From contig JASBRS010000084.1 of assembly GCA_030149325.1 (NCBI GenBank), forward strand, positions 1 through 64,000: 64,000 bases of DNA. The letters are read 5' to 3'. The number at the start of each line of letters is the position of its first letter. Position 1 is the stretch's first letter. Position numbers and translations under genes: made by a program. The notes beneath the pieces are model-generated. The model was given only the letters and a program-made list of their open reading frames with translations, ran no database searches and was not told the origin of the DNA. This stretch comes from Deinococci bacterium (GTDB lineage Bacteria > Deinococcota > Deinococci > Deinococcales > Trueperaceae). Positions 35,714 through 45,038 of this stretch are shown here, one piece after another.

Positions 35714-36967
35714 ATGGCTCTGAACCCCGACGGCGGGCGCATCTTCGACCACCGGCTCGACAACGGACTGCGGGTCCTGTTCGAGCCGATGCCGTGGCTG
35801 CCCACGCTGAGCACGACGCTGATGCTCCCCTTCGGCTCCGCTACCGACCCGACCGGTCTGGAAGGCAGCGCCACCGTTCTCCACGACTGGATCCAGCGCG
35901 GAGCCGGCGCTCTCGACTCGCGCGCCCACTCCGACGCGCTGGAGGCGCTCGGCGTGCGCCGTGGCGGCTCCGCCGGCCGCGAGACGGCGAGCCTGGGGGC
36001 TTCGTTCCTCGCCGATGAGCTCGACCAGGTGCTGCCGCTGGTGTCCTCGATGGTGAGCGAACCGCGCCTGGACGAGGCCGAGTTCGCTCCCGCCCGGGAG
36101 CTCGCCGAGGAGGAGCTCCGCTCGCTCGCGGACGCTCCGACCCAGCGCCTGTTCGACGCGCTGCTGGCCCACTTCCTCGACGGCGGTGCGGGCCGCAGTC
36201 CCTACGGTACCGAGCCGGGCCTGGCGGCGCTGACGCCCGAGGCGCTGCGCGCCGACGCGGTGCGGCGCATCGGACCGCGAGGGGCCATCCTGGCGCTCGC
36301 GGGCGGCGCCGACTGGGACGCCGTGCTCGCGGCGGTCGAGCGTGCCTTCGCGGGATGGTCCGGCGACTCCCTGCCGCTGCCGGAGGCGCGGCTCCGTCCG
36401 GCGGATCGGCACCACGTGATGGCGGATTCCGCCCAGACCCAGATCGGGCTCGCCTTCCCGGCCCCGGCCCCGGCCGACCCCGACGTCTACGCCTACGACC
36501 TGGCGCTCCACGTCCTCAGCGGCAGCATGGGCGCACGCCTGTTCACCGAGGTGCGGGAGAAGCGCGGCCTGGTGTACAGCGTGGGGGCGTACTACCGCGC
36601 CCTGCACGGCTTCGGCTACACCCTCGGGTACGCAGGCACCACACCCGAGCGCGCCGACGAGACGTTGCAGGTGCTGCTCGCGGAGATCCGACGCCTCTCC
36701 GAAGGGGTGGAGGCCGACGAGCTCGAGCGTGCCCGGGTGGGGACGCTCTCGGCGGTGGTGATGCAGGGCGAGTCGAGCTCGGCGCGAGCCGGGCGCCTGG
36801 CCTCCGACGCCCTGCTCCGCGGGAGGGTGCGGACCCTCGCGGAGATCCGCAGCGCGGTCGAGAAGGTCGACGTGCACACCCTCAACGACTACCTGGCGGC
36901 CCACCCGTTCCCCGACCCCACGGTCGTCACCCTGGGACCGAAGCCGCTGGTCGAGGTGGCGGCGTGA
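35714..36967 (+). CDS. M16-family peptidase subunit lacking the zinc site
   Basis: The 417-residue protein has the two-lobed M16 fold but no HxxEH zinc motif: the equivalent position reads His57-Asp-Trp-Ile60-Gln61. The C-terminal half keeps the substrate-binding Arg/Tyr region (EVREKRGLVYSVGAYY). This pattern is that of the non-catalytic partner in two-subunit bacterial M16B proteases. It overlaps the zinc-bearing subunit by ATG/GTG-TGA coupling, so the two products probably form a heterodimer. Confidence 0.88.
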   Translation: MALNPDGGRIFDHRLDNGLRVLFEPMPWLPTLSTTLMLPFGSATDPTGLEGSATVLHDWIQRGAGALDSRAHSDALEALGVRRGGSAGRETASLGASFLADELDQVLPLVSSMVSEPRLDEAEFAPARELAEEELRSLADAPTQRLFDALLAHFLDGGAGRSPYGTEPGLAALTPEALRADAVRRIGPRGAILALAGGADWDAVLAAVERAFAGWSGDSLPLPEARLRPADRHHVMADSAQTQIGLAFPAPAPADPDVYAYDLALHVLSGSMGARLFTEVREKRGLVYSVGAYYRALHGFGYTLGYAGTTPERADETLQVLLAEIRRLSEGVEADELERARVGTLSAVVMQGESSSARAGRLASDALLRGRVRTLAEIRSAVEKVDVHTLNDYLAAHPFPDPTVVTLGPKPLVEVAA

Positions 36968-38247
36968 GCCGCGCCGGGGACGTCGCCGCGCCCGCAGCGC
37001 TGCGTTTCGACCGCGCGGTGCTCGCCAACGGCCTGACGGTGATCGGCGAGTTCAACCGCTACGCGGTCAGCGTGGCGGGAGGCTACTTCGTCCGTACCGG
37101 AGCGCGCGACGAGGCGGACGAGGTCGCGGGCGTCTCGCACTTCCTCGAGCACATGCTGTTCAAGGGCACCGATCGCCGGACCGCGGCCGACATCAACCGC
37201 AGCTTCGACGAGCTCGGCGCCCAGTACAACGCCTTCACCAGCGAGGAGCGCACCGTCTACTACGGCGCCGTGTTGCCGGAGCGGCTGCCCGCGCTGCTCG
37301 ACCTGCTCAGCGACATGATGCGTCCTGCGCTCCGCCAGGAGGACTTCGACGTCGAGAAGAACGTCATCCTGGAGGAGATCGCCATGTACGAGGACCGGCC
37401 GAACTTCCGGGTCTTCGAGCTGGCCGGACGACGCTTCTGGAACGGCCACCCGCTCGGCAACAGCGTTCTCGGGGGAGCGGACTCGATCCGAGCGCTGAAG
37501 CGCGAGCAGATGCTCGCCTACTTCGAACGGCGCTACGCACCGTCGAACCTGACGCTGGCGGTGGCCGGCAACTACGACTGGGACGAGGTGGTCGCGACCG
37601 CGGAGGGGCTCACGCGCGGCTGGCAGGCCTTCGACGTGGAGCGCGAGCTGCCGCTTCCGCAGCCCGCCCACGGGCAGACGGCGACGCAGGACGACGCCCT
37701 CAAGCGCGTGCACGTGGCAGCGTACGCGCCGGGGTTGGCGGCCGCCGACGAACGGCGCTACCCGGCCGCCATCCTCGCCAACGTCCTGGGCGACGACAGC
37801 GGCTCGCGCCTGTTCTGGGCGCTGGTCGATCGCGGCCTCGCCGACAGTGCCGGCCTCGGGCACGAAGCCTCCGACGGCACGGGAGCCTTCGTGGGGTACC
37901 TGTCGTGCGCGCCGGAGCGTGCGCCTGAGGTCCTCGAGGTCTACCGCCGCGTGCTGGTGGAGGCGCAGGACGCGCCGCCCGACGCCCAGGAGTGGGAGCG
38001 CGCGCAGCGCAAGCTGGCCACCTCGTTGACGCTCCGGGCGGAGACGCCCCTGGGCAGACTGGTGTCGCTGGGTGCGAGCTACCAGACGCTGGGGCGCTAC
38101 CAGAGCGTCCAGGACGTCGTCTCCGCCGTGATGGGCAGCACCGTCGCGGACGGGCACGCGCTCCTCGCCGAGCGGCCCTTCGACCGTCTGTACCTGCACA
38201 CGCTGGGCCCCGGCGCCGCCCCTGAGGAGCGCAGTCCGTCCTCATGA
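36964..38247 (+). CDS. M16-family zinc peptidase, catalytic subunit
   Basis: The 427-residue protein carries the inverted zinc motif HFLEH (His59, Glu62, His63) and the distal Glu138, 74 residues later, as required by the HxxEH-X74-E rule. The C-terminal half lacks the Tyr of the Arg/Tyr pair (DRGLADS instead of RGLVYS), complementing the upstream subunit. No signal peptide is seen, so a cytoplasmic peptide-degrading chamber is likely. It starts at GTG 36964, overlapping the stop of the preceding gene, and its own end overlaps the next gene (ATGA). Confidence 0.92.
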   Translation: MSRAGDVAAPAALRFDRAVLANGLTVIGEFNRYAVSVAGGYFVRTGARDEADEVAGVSHFLEHMLFKGTDRRTAADINRSFDELGAQYNAFTSEERTVYYGAVLPERLPALLDLLSDMMRPALRQEDFDVEKNVILEEIAMYEDRPNFRVFELAGRRFWNGHPLGNSVLGGADSIRALKREQMLAYFERRYAPSNLTLAVAGNYDWDEVVATAEGLTRGWQAFDVERELPLPQPAHGQTATQDDALKRVHVAAYAPGLAAADERRYPAAILANVLGDDSGSRLFWALVDRGLADSAGLGHEASDGTGAFVGYLSCAPERAPEVLEVYRRVLVEAQDAPPDAQEWERAQRKLATSLTLRAETPLGRLVSLGASYQTLGRYQSVQDVVSAVMGSTVADGHALLAERPFDRLYLHTLGPGAAPEERSPSS

Positions 38248-38909
38248 CGCGGGCGCGTAGACTGGGGGCGGTGCGCCTCGTCCTCACGCTCACCGCGCTC
38301 CTCGGGGCCGTCGGGTCGGCCGCTTCGGCGCCGTTCGCGGCGCTGACGGTGACGCCCGCCGGCTCGCAGAGCTACGACATCGGCACCGGCGTCACCACCC
38401 TCCCGCAGGGCGGGACCATCGTCGATCAGGACACCGGCGTGACCCTGACGGCGACGACCCTCAGCTACCTGGCGGGCTCGAGCATCGACGCCACCGGCGC
38501 CACCGTCCGCGGCGACTTCGGTACCCTCACGGCCCCGTCGCTCCACATCGACGTGCCGACCGGGACGCTGACCGCTTCGGGCGGCGTGGAGTTGGCGCGC
38601 GACGGACTGTCCCTGACGGCGAGCGAGCTGAAGTACGACGCGGTCCGCCAGGTGGTGGACTTCTCCGGACCGGTGGCGGGCACGGCCCCGACCTTCCACG
38701 CCGACCGGCTGCTCCTCGACGTGCGCAGCGGGGACGTGCTGCTGATCGGCCAGTACAGCTTCTCCGACGGGCTTCTGACCCTCACGGCTCCGCCCGCGGG
38801 GGGCCGCCTGGAGCTGCGCTTCCACCAGGTCGACGGGAAGCCCGTCTACGATGCTGCCACCGAGGTCGCCCCGGAGCTGCTGGCGCGCTTCGCGAACGAG
38901 CTCAACTGA
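38244..38909 (+). CDS. LptA/LptC-like periplasmic OstA-type protein
   Basis: The 221-residue protein has a signal peptide (to about residue 30, cleavage after SAASA) and beta-strand repeats of the OstA/LptA jelly-roll type (alternating TLTA, LHIDVPTGTLTASGGV and TASELKYD units). Such proteins form the periplasmic bridge that carries lipid A-type molecules. Start choice is open: ATG 38244 overlaps the upstream stop, while GTG 38271 lies 7 nt after a TAGACT box (38258-38263), the same geometry as other leaderless starts here. It precedes an LptD-like barrel and an LptF/G-like permease. Confidence 0.65.
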   Translation: MTRARRLGAVRLVLTLTALLGAVGSAASAPFAALTVTPAGSQSYDIGTGVTTLPQGGTIVDQDTGVTLTATTLSYLAGSSIDATGATVRGDFGTLTAPSLHIDVPTGTLTASGGVELARDGLSLTASELKYDAVRQVVDFSGPVAGTAPTFHADRLLLDVRSGDVLLIGQYSFSDGLLTLTAPPAGGRLELRFHQVDGKPVYDAATEVAPELLARFANELN

Positions 38910-38914
38910 TCCTG

Positions 38915-40993
38915 GTGGCGCTGCCGCGACCCTTGGTGGCGTTGGCGGTGCTGATCGGCCTGACGTGTATGGGGTCGGCCGCGGCCCAGTGCACGCGCGG
39001 GCCGACGACCTCCGAGCTGTCGATCAAGGGCTTCGGCGCGGCCTACTTCGAGCAGGTCCGGACCGACAGCGCTCACGACCTGGTGGAGTTCTACGGTGGA
39101 GTTTGCCTGGCGGGGGAGGGCGTGGCCTGGACGGTCCTGGCCGACCGCATCACCGTCCGTGGCCTGAGCGGCGAGCTGTCGGTCGACGCCGACAACGCCA
39201 CCCTGCTGGTGGACGGATGGAGGCTGCAGGCGACGAACCTGACCGCCGACCGCCGCCGCCTGGAGATGAGCACCGTGCGCCTCGAGAGCCGGGACGTCAC
39301 CGGCACCGCCCTGCGGGCGGCGGTCGACCTCGAAGCGGGGTCGGTGGAGCTCACCCGTCCCGACCTGGGCGGATCCAGCTTCCACGTCCGCGGCACCCGT
39401 GCCGTCCTCGATCTGCAGGCCGCGACGGTCAGCGACCCCGTGCTCACCAGTTGCACCTGTGCCGGCGCACCGTTCTACGACGTGTCGGGCTCGTCGGCGC
39501 AGGTCGACCTAGCGACGCAGCGCGTGCAGCTCGCCGACGGCCGCCTGCGGGTGGGAGCGGTGGTGGTGCCGCTGGGCCGATCGGTGACCCTGGATGCGGC
39601 CACGCTGGCGTCGTTGACGGTCCCGGTGAAGGTGGCGTACGTGGCGACCGATGCCGCAACCGGCGTCGTCGGGACCGGGCTGGGGGTCACGCTCGGACCC
39701 CTGGACCTCGCGCCCGGAGTGAGCACCGAGGTGGGCGCCACCGGGCTCGACGCCGCCTACCCCCTGGCCGGGTTGGCCCTGCTGCGCGGCACGACGCCGG
39801 AGGCGCGCTTCGAGTTCGGGGTGGTCGCGGGCGGGCCGCGCCTGACGATGACCAGCGATCACGCCGTGGCCCCGTGGTTCGACGTCGGCTTCGACACGCG
39901 CGTGTACGGTCCGGCCGAACGCGACGGGCTACGGGAAGGCGTGCTGCACGCGCGCGTCCACCAGCGGCTGGCGTGGCTCGGCGGGGGCGTGGCGCTGGCG
40001 GGCTTCGCAGCGGCGTCGTCGCAGACGGTGGGCGGCGCAACGGTGGCGGGCCCGCGCCTCGGGGCCGCGTTCAGCGGCACGGCCTCCACGCCGGCCTCCG
40101 CCTGGGGCGCGGCGAGCCTGCGCTGGCGTCTCGCCGCCACCGCCTATCCCGCGCAAGGCGCGTCGCAGTGGGGGGTGGAGCTCGAGCCCGGCTACCGGGC
40201 CGAGCTGGGACCGGTGAGGCTGCGCGTGAGCTACCTGGCACGCTTCACCGATGGCGGCTCGCCGTTCACGACGACGCTCGACCGGCTCGAGCCCGCCCAG
40301 CGCCTGTCGCTGGACGCGCGCTTGGCGAGCGGATCGGCGGCCGGCTGGACGGTGCGGGCGGGACTCGCGGCGCGCTACGACGCGGTGGCCTCCAGCGGCG
40401 TGGTGCCGGGCCTGAACCAGGTCGACCTCAGCGCCGGCCTGGGGCACCGCGTGGGGAGCTGGACCATCGACGTGGATGCGAAGGCCGCGCTCGCCGGCAT
40501 CCTCGCTCCCGACGGCGCACGCGACGGGTTCCTGCAGGCGGGCGTGAGCGCGACGCACGCGCGATGGACGTTCGGGGCCGAAGCGCGCTACGGCTTCGCG
40601 CCCGACCCTCCCGGGCTGACCCGCCTCCAGCTCAGCGCCGCCGTGCCCATCGACCTCCCGACCGTCGAGCTGCGCCCCTACCTGGCCGTCGACCTGGCGC
40701 CGACGCTGACCGGCGGCGCCTGGCCGGCGATCTCCGGCCACGGCTTGGACGTCACCTTCCTCACGTGTTGCGGCGCGCTGTCGCTGGGCTACCGCGACCA
40801 GGACGGCGTGTGGACCGTGTCGATGGCGGTCGACCTGCAGCGCCGGGCCGCGACCGGCACCGCCGCCGGGGCCTGCCCGAGTACGCCCGCGAGCGCCGAT
40901 GCGCTCCGGGCTCCGTCGGCGGCGCCGACCTGCACGGCGGGCGGGAGCGCCGCGGGTATCATGGCCGGGGCCGCGCCTGCGGGGCCGCCGTGA
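38915..40993 (+). CDS. LptD-like outer-membrane beta-barrel protein
   Basis: The 692-residue protein begins at GTG 38915, five bases after the preceding stop. A signal peptide ends near residue 25 (AAAQC). Residues 30-230 are OstA-like repeats with a CTC pair followed by APFYDVSG and AVVVPLG, matching the region just before the LptD barrel. From about 230 on, alternating amphipathic strands suggest an outer-membrane barrel. A second Cys pair (TCCGALSLGYRDQ) sits near the C-terminus, as in LptD, where inter-domain disulfides are needed. LptD inserts LPS into the outer leaflet; the cargo here is not known. Confidence 0.65.
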   Translation: MALPRPLVALAVLIGLTCMGSAAAQCTRGPTTSELSIKGFGAAYFEQVRTDSAHDLVEFYGGVCLAGEGVAWTVLADRITVRGLSGELSVDADNATLLVDGWRLQATNLTADRRRLEMSTVRLESRDVTGTALRAAVDLEAGSVELTRPDLGGSSFHVRGTRAVLDLQAATVSDPVLTSCTCAGAPFYDVSGSSAQVDLATQRVQLADGRLRVGAVVVPLGRSVTLDAATLASLTVPVKVAYVATDAATGVVGTGLGVTLGPLDLAPGVSTEVGATGLDAAYPLAGLALLRGTTPEARFEFGVVAGGPRLTMTSDHAVAPWFDVGFDTRVYGPAERDGLREGVLHARVHQRLAWLGGGVALAGFAAASSQTVGGATVAGPRLGAAFSGTASTPASAWGAASLRWRLAATAYPAQGASQWGVELEPGYRAELGPVRLRVSYLARFTDGGSPFTTTLDRLEPAQRLSLDARLASGSAAGWTVRAGLAARYDAVASSGVVPGLNQVDLSAGLGHRVGSWTIDVDAKAALAGILAPDGARDGFLQAGVSATHARWTFGAEARYGFAPDPPGLTRLQLSAAVPIDLPTVELRPYLAVDLAPTLTGGAWPAISGHGLDVTFLTCCGALSLGYRDQDGVWTVSMAVDLQRRAATGTAAGACPSTPASADALRAPSAAPTCTAGGSAAGIMAGAAPAGPP

Positions 40994-41033
40994 CGGCGGG
41001 GACGCAGCGGGCCGGGCCGCGACGGGACCCTAC

Positions 41034-42161
41034 GTGACGAGGATCGATCGCTACCTGCTCCGCGAGAGCCTGCCGCCGCTGCTCTTCGGCCTGCTGCTGT
41101 ACAGCGGCCTGGCGGTGATCAGCACCACCCTGCCGCGCTTGCAGTGGGTGGTCGGCACGCCCATCCTGCGCCTCGCCGGCTGGCTGTCGCTGCAACTGCC
41201 GACGGCGCTGGAGCAGACGCTGCCGATCGCCTTGGTGCTGGCCGTGCTGCTGGCCTTCGGCCGCCTCGGCAGCGACAACGAGCTGCTCGCCATGCAGGCC
41301 GGATCGGTGCCGCTGGTGCGCATCTCCAGCGTGTTCATCGTGGTCGGGGTCGTCGCGACGATGGCGGCGCTGGCGCTCAACCAGTGGGTGCTGCCGACCA
41401 CCAACGGACGCGTGGCCGAGCAGTACTGGCGGTTGACGGCGGGCTCGAGCGGCCTGTTCCGGCTGGCGGGACAGAGCCTGCCCGTCGACGACTTCACGCT
41501 CCACTTCCAGGGGGTCGATTCCGCCGCGGACGCCATGGAGGGCGTGCGCATCGAGCGCTGGAACGGCGACAAGCTGACGTTGCTGCGCGCCCGCCGGGCG
41601 ACCTTCGAGGGGACCGACCTGGTCCTCCAGGGCTACGACGTCACGGTCCTCGACTTCGCTGCGCTCGACGCCACCCAGGGGGATCCCGCCCAGGCGCTGT
41701 CGCGTCTGGTGCAGGTCATCAACCGGCCGTCCGACCCGAACGCCGAGCTCACGCTCACCACGTCGCTCACCGAGCAGGACCTGATCGGGCGCTTCAGCCG
41801 CGGAGGCTTCGAGGACACCCGCTCGATCACGCGCGCTTGGCGCGACGCCCACGACGCCAGCCTGTCCTACCGCGTGCGGCGCCAGGCGGCGGTACTGTTC
41901 CAGCGCATGCTGGCCGAACCCTTCGCCAACCTGACGCTGCTGCTGGTGGCGATCCCGCTGGCGCTGCTGTACGCCGGCAGCCGCAGCGTTGCCTTCGGCC
42001 TGTCGCTGGTCGTGACGCTGGTGTGGTACCTCTTCCTCACCTTCGGCGCCCTGTTCTCGCAGACGGGCGCGCTGCCGGTGTGGCTCGGGCCGTGGCTCGG
42101 CAACCTGGTGCTGGCCGCCATGGGTGTGTTCCTGCTGGCGCGCCGGGTACGTCTGCGCTGA
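41034..42161 (+). CDS. LptF/LptG-family permease (YjgP/YjgQ)
   Basis: The 375-residue inner-membrane protein has about three N-terminal membrane helices, a periplasmic beta domain (about 150-270) and three C-terminal helices, the LptF/LptG topology. The start RIDRYLLRE and the conserved gating-like segment at SDNELLAMQAGS match the family. Only one permease gene is seen, and no lptB is nearby, so a homodimer or a distant partner is possible. GTG 41034 is chosen; upstream in-frame codons overlap the barrel gene. Together with the two preceding genes it forms a transenvelope Lpt-like set. Confidence 0.85.
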   Translation: MTRIDRYLLRESLPPLLFGLLLYSGLAVISTTLPRLQWVVGTPILRLAGWLSLQLPTALEQTLPIALVLAVLLAFGRLGSDNELLAMQAGSVPLVRISSVFIVVGVVATMAALALNQWVLPTTNGRVAEQYWRLTAGSSGLFRLAGQSLPVDDFTLHFQGVDSAADAMEGVRIERWNGDKLTLLRARRATFEGTDLVLQGYDVTVLDFAALDATQGDPAQALSRLVQVINRPSDPNAELTLTTSLTEQDLIGRFSRGGFEDTRSITRAWRDAHDASLSYRVRRQAAVLFQRMLAEPFANLTLLLVAIPLALLYAGSRSVAFGLSLVVTLVWYLFLTFGALFSQTGALPVWLGPWLGNLVLAAMGVFLLARRVRLR

Positions 42162-42220
42162 TCCCTCGGTACGGCCTCGTCGCCGTCGGGCACGGACCTC
42201 CGCCGTCCGGGGGCGGGTGA

Positions 42221-42226
42221 TAGACT
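42221..42226 (+). promoter_or_regulatory. -10 box of relA/spoT, near-leaderless
   Basis: TAGACT lies 10 nt before the ATG at 42237, and no ribosome site lies between them. The expected leader is only about 0-4 nt. Confidence 0.55.
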
Positions 42227-42236
42227 GATACGCCTA

Positions 42237-44429
42237 ATGGGAGGGCTCCTCACCAGCCTCGATGCCGCCACGGCCTACCTTGCGCCGGTGGATCGCGAGC
42301 GCGTGGCCGAGGCCTACCGCTTCGCGGAGGAGGCGCATCGCGGCATGAAGCGCCGGTCGGGTGAGGACTACATCACCCACCCGGTGGCCGTGACCGAACT
42401 GCTGGCCGAGATGCACCTCGACGTCAACGCCCTCATGGCGGGGCTCCTGCACGACACCGTCGAGGACACGCCGGCGACGCTGGAGCAGATCGAGGAGCGC
42501 TTCGGGCAACCGGTCCGCCGCATCGTCGAGGGCGAGACCAAGATCAGCAAGCTGGCCGTGCGCGTCTACGAGGACGAGCAGGCCGAGAACCTCCGCCAGA
42601 TGCTGCTGGCGATGGTCAGCGACGCGCGCATCATCCTGGTCAAGCTGGCCGACCGGCTCCACAACATGCGCACCCTGGCGAGCATGCCGCCCGCCAAGCA
42701 GCAGCGCATCGCCAAGGAGACGCTCGAGATCTTCGCGCCGCTGGCGCACCGTCTCGGCATCAACCACATCAAGAACGAGCTCGAGGACCTGAGCTTCTTC
42801 TACCTCGAGCCGGAACGCCACCGGCAGCTCGAGCGCCAGGTCCGGATGCGGCACGTCGAACGCGAGACGTACGTGCGCGAGTCGATCGAGCTGCTCGCCG
42901 ACCGGCTCAAAGGGGAGGGGCTGCGCTTCGAGCTCTCCGGCCGCAGCAAGCACCTGTACAGCATCTACCGCAAGATGCAGCGCGACAACAAGAACCTCGA
43001 TCAGATCTTCGACCTGATGGCGATCCGCGCCATCCTGACCCCCGATCCGCCGATGCCGGGGATGGCCCCGGAGGACGCCGAGAAGGCGGTGTGCTACCGC
43101 GCGCTCGGGATCGTGCACAGCCTGTGGACGCCCATCCCGGGGCGCTTCAAGGACTACGTGGCGGTCCCCAAGCCCAACGGCTACCAGTCGCTCCACACCA
43201 CCGTCATCGGGCTGTTGGGGCAGCCCATCGAGGTTCAGATCCGCACGCAGCGCATGCACGAGGTGGCCGAGTACGGGGTCGCCGCGCACTGGGCCTACAA
43301 GCAGGGGATCGAGGACACCGAGGAGGTCAAGAAGCGCCTCGAGTGGATGAAGCAACTGCTGGAGGTGGACACCACCACCGAGGACGCCGGCGCCTTCGTC
43401 GATGCCGTGAAGTCCGACTTCCTGGCGGAGCGCGTGCTGGTGTTCACGCCGGCCGGCGACGTCGTCAACCTGCCGCGCGGCAGCACCCCCATCGACTTCG
43501 CCTACCAGGTCCACACCGAGATCGGCCACCGTTGCATCGGCGCGCGCGTCAACGGCGAGATCGTGCCGCTCGGCTACGAGCTGCAGACCGGCGACCGGGT
43601 GGAGATCCTGAGCAACCGCAGCAGCCAGTATGGGCCCTCGAGCGGCTGGCTCAACATGGTGGTGACGCGGAGCGCGAAGCAGAAGATCCGCCACTACTTC
43701 CGTCAGCAGGAGCGGCAGGGGCACCTCGAGTCCGGGAAGCGGGCGCTCGATCGCGCCCTGCGGCGGCGGCAGTTGCCGGTGAACTCGCTGACCACCAAGG
43801 CGAAGCTGGAGGAGGCGGCGCGCAAGCTGCTCAACAGCGACTCGGCCGACGACCTGTACTTGGCCATCGACAACCACCGCATGCCGGTGAAGCAGGTCGT
43901 CGAGGCGCTGTCGCCGGAGACGGCGAAGGAGCGGAAGCCCACCCTCCCCGCCGTGGCAGAGAGGCGTGGCGTGAACGGCGTGTTCGTCGACGGCCTCGAC
44001 GCGCCGGCGAAGCTGGCGCAGTGTTGCTCGCCGGTCCGCGGGGACGACGTGGTGGGCTACATCACGCGGGGGCGGGGCATCAGCGTCCACCGCGTCGACT
44101 GCCCCAACGTCAAGCACCTCATGGCGAGCGAGAACGAGCGCTTCGTCAACGTCACCTGGGACACGCCCTCGGGCGAGGTCTTCGCGGTTGACTTCGAGGT
44201 CGTCGCGGTCGATCGCCCTGGGCTGTTGAAGGACGTCCTGGACGTTATCGCCGGCATGAACAAGAGCGCCACCCGGGTGACCGCCGACGTCCAGAGCGCC
44301 TCGCGCGCGCGTATCCACTTCCGGGTCGACGTCAAGGACCAGTCGGAGATCGAGTTCATCAAGGCCAACGTGGCCCGCATCAGCGACGTGACGCGGGTTT
44401 ACCGGGCCAAGCCGGGGCTGAAGGCGTAG
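42237..44429 (+). CDS. bifunctional (p)ppGpp synthetase/hydrolase
   Basis: The 730-residue Rel/SpoT protein makes and degrades the stringent-response alarmone. The HD hydrolase domain (about 45-150) keeps HDTVEDT with His72-Asp73, so hydrolysis is likely active. The synthetase domain (about 240-370) contains RxKHLYSIYRKM and the YQSLHTTV region. A TGS domain (about 395-455, VFTPAGDVVNLPRGSTPIDFAY) follows, then helical and zinc-finger-like parts with CCSPVRGD, and a C-terminal ACT domain (about 655-730). Length and order match long RSH enzymes. Confidence 0.95.
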   Translation: MGGLLTSLDAATAYLAPVDRERVAEAYRFAEEAHRGMKRRSGEDYITHPVAVTELLAEMHLDVNALMAGLLHDTVEDTPATLEQIEERFGQPVRRIVEGETKISKLAVRVYEDEQAENLRQMLLAMVSDARIILVKLADRLHNMRTLASMPPAKQQRIAKETLEIFAPLAHRLGINHIKNELEDLSFFYLEPERHRQLERQVRMRHVERETYVRESIELLADRLKGEGLRFELSGRSKHLYSIYRKMQRDNKNLDQIFDLMAIRAILTPDPPMPGMAPEDAEKAVCYRALGIVHSLWTPIPGRFKDYVAVPKPNGYQSLHTTVIGLLGQPIEVQIRTQRMHEVAEYGVAAHWAYKQGIEDTEEVKKRLEWMKQLLEVDTTTEDAGAFVDAVKSDFLAERVLVFTPAGDVVNLPRGSTPIDFAYQVHTEIGHRCIGARVNGEIVPLGYELQTGDRVEILSNRSSQYGPSSGWLNMVVTRSAKQKIRHYFRQQERQGHLESGKRALDRALRRRQLPVNSLTTKAKLEEAARKLLNSDSADDLYLAIDNHRMPVKQVVEALSPETAKERKPTLPAVAERRGVNGVFVDGLDAPAKLAQCCSPVRGDDVVGYITRGRGISVHRVDCPNVKHLMASENERFVNVTWDTPSGEVFAVDFEVVAVDRPGLLKDVLDVIAGMNKSATRVTADVQSASRARIHFRVDVKDQSEIEFIKANVARISDVTRVYRAKPGLKA

Positions 44430-44469
44430 GGCAGACCGGATTCGCTGGCGGAACGCCGTCGGACCCGGA

Positions 44470-44489
44470 TAGACAGAACGTTCCGTCTA
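44470..44489 (+). promoter_or_regulatory. 20-bp dyad upstream of the phosphatase gene
   Basis: The site TAGACAGAAC/GTTCCGTCTA is a 20-bp inverted repeat with a single mismatch pair. It ends 34 bases before the -10-like TACCGT box of the next gene. It could be an operator for a dimeric repressor. It does not match the Deinococcus RDRM motif as I know it, nor the spaced GAAC-N4-GTTC SOS box. Confidence 0.35.
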
Positions 44490-44522
44490 CGCGATCGCGT
44501 CCGGCGTCGTCACGGCCGGTGC

Positions 44523-44528
44523 TACCGT
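44523..44528 (+). promoter_or_regulatory. -10-like box of a leaderless start (phosphatase gene)
   Basis: TACCGT lies 6 nt before the ATG at 44535, with no ribosome site, the same geometry as other leaderless starts in the window. Confidence 0.45.
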
Positions 44529-44534
44529 AGCGGG

Positions 44535-45020
44535 ATGGCGCAGACGTTGAGCATCCTGTTCGTGTGCATGGGCAACATCTGCCGCTCGCCGATGGCCGAG
44601 GGGGTCTTCCGTGCACGGATCGCCGAAGCGGGGCTGACCGATCGTGTCCGGGTGGACTCCGCGGGCACGATCGACTACCACGCCGGCGAGCGTCCCGACC
44701 GTCGGGCGATGGACGCGGCCCGCCGTCGGGGGTATGCCCTCGACGACCTGCGGGCACGCGGGCTGACGCGCGAGGACTGCGCCCGCTTCGACCTCGTCCT
44801 CGCGATGGACCGAGGGAACCTCAACCGCATCCGACGCAGTTGCGACGGGGCCGCCGAGGTGCGGCTCTTCCTCGACTTCGCCCCGGACCGCGCGGAGCAG
44901 GAGGTGCCCGACCCCTACGGCGGCGGGCCCGACGGATTCGAGTACGTGCTCGACCTGATCGAGGTGGGCGTGGACGGTCTGCTCGCCGACGTGCGGCGAC
45001 GGCTCGAGGCGCAGGCGTGA
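44535..45020 (+). CDS. low-molecular-weight protein phosphatase, likely ribulosamine-5-phosphate phosphatase
   Basis: The 161-residue LMW-PTP fold enzyme has the CX5R loop (Cys11 to Arg17, CMGNICRS) and the general-acid DPYGG motif. Family members dephosphorylate phosphotyrosine, phosphoarginine or, in several bacteria, protein-bound ribulosamine-5-phosphate. Because a fructosamine/ribulosamine kinase follows 18 bases later, the deglycation role is the most likely; this is an inference from conserved gene pairing. Confidence 0.88.
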   Translation: MAQTLSILFVCMGNICRSPMAEGVFRARIAEAGLTDRVRVDSAGTIDYHAGERPDRRAMDAARRRGYALDDLRARGLTREDCARFDLVLAMDRGNLNRIRRSCDGAAEVRLFLDFAPDRAEQEVPDPYGGGPDGFEYVLDLIEVGVDGLLADVRRRLEAQA

Positions 45021-45038
45021 GCCGCCGTTGACGGCCCG

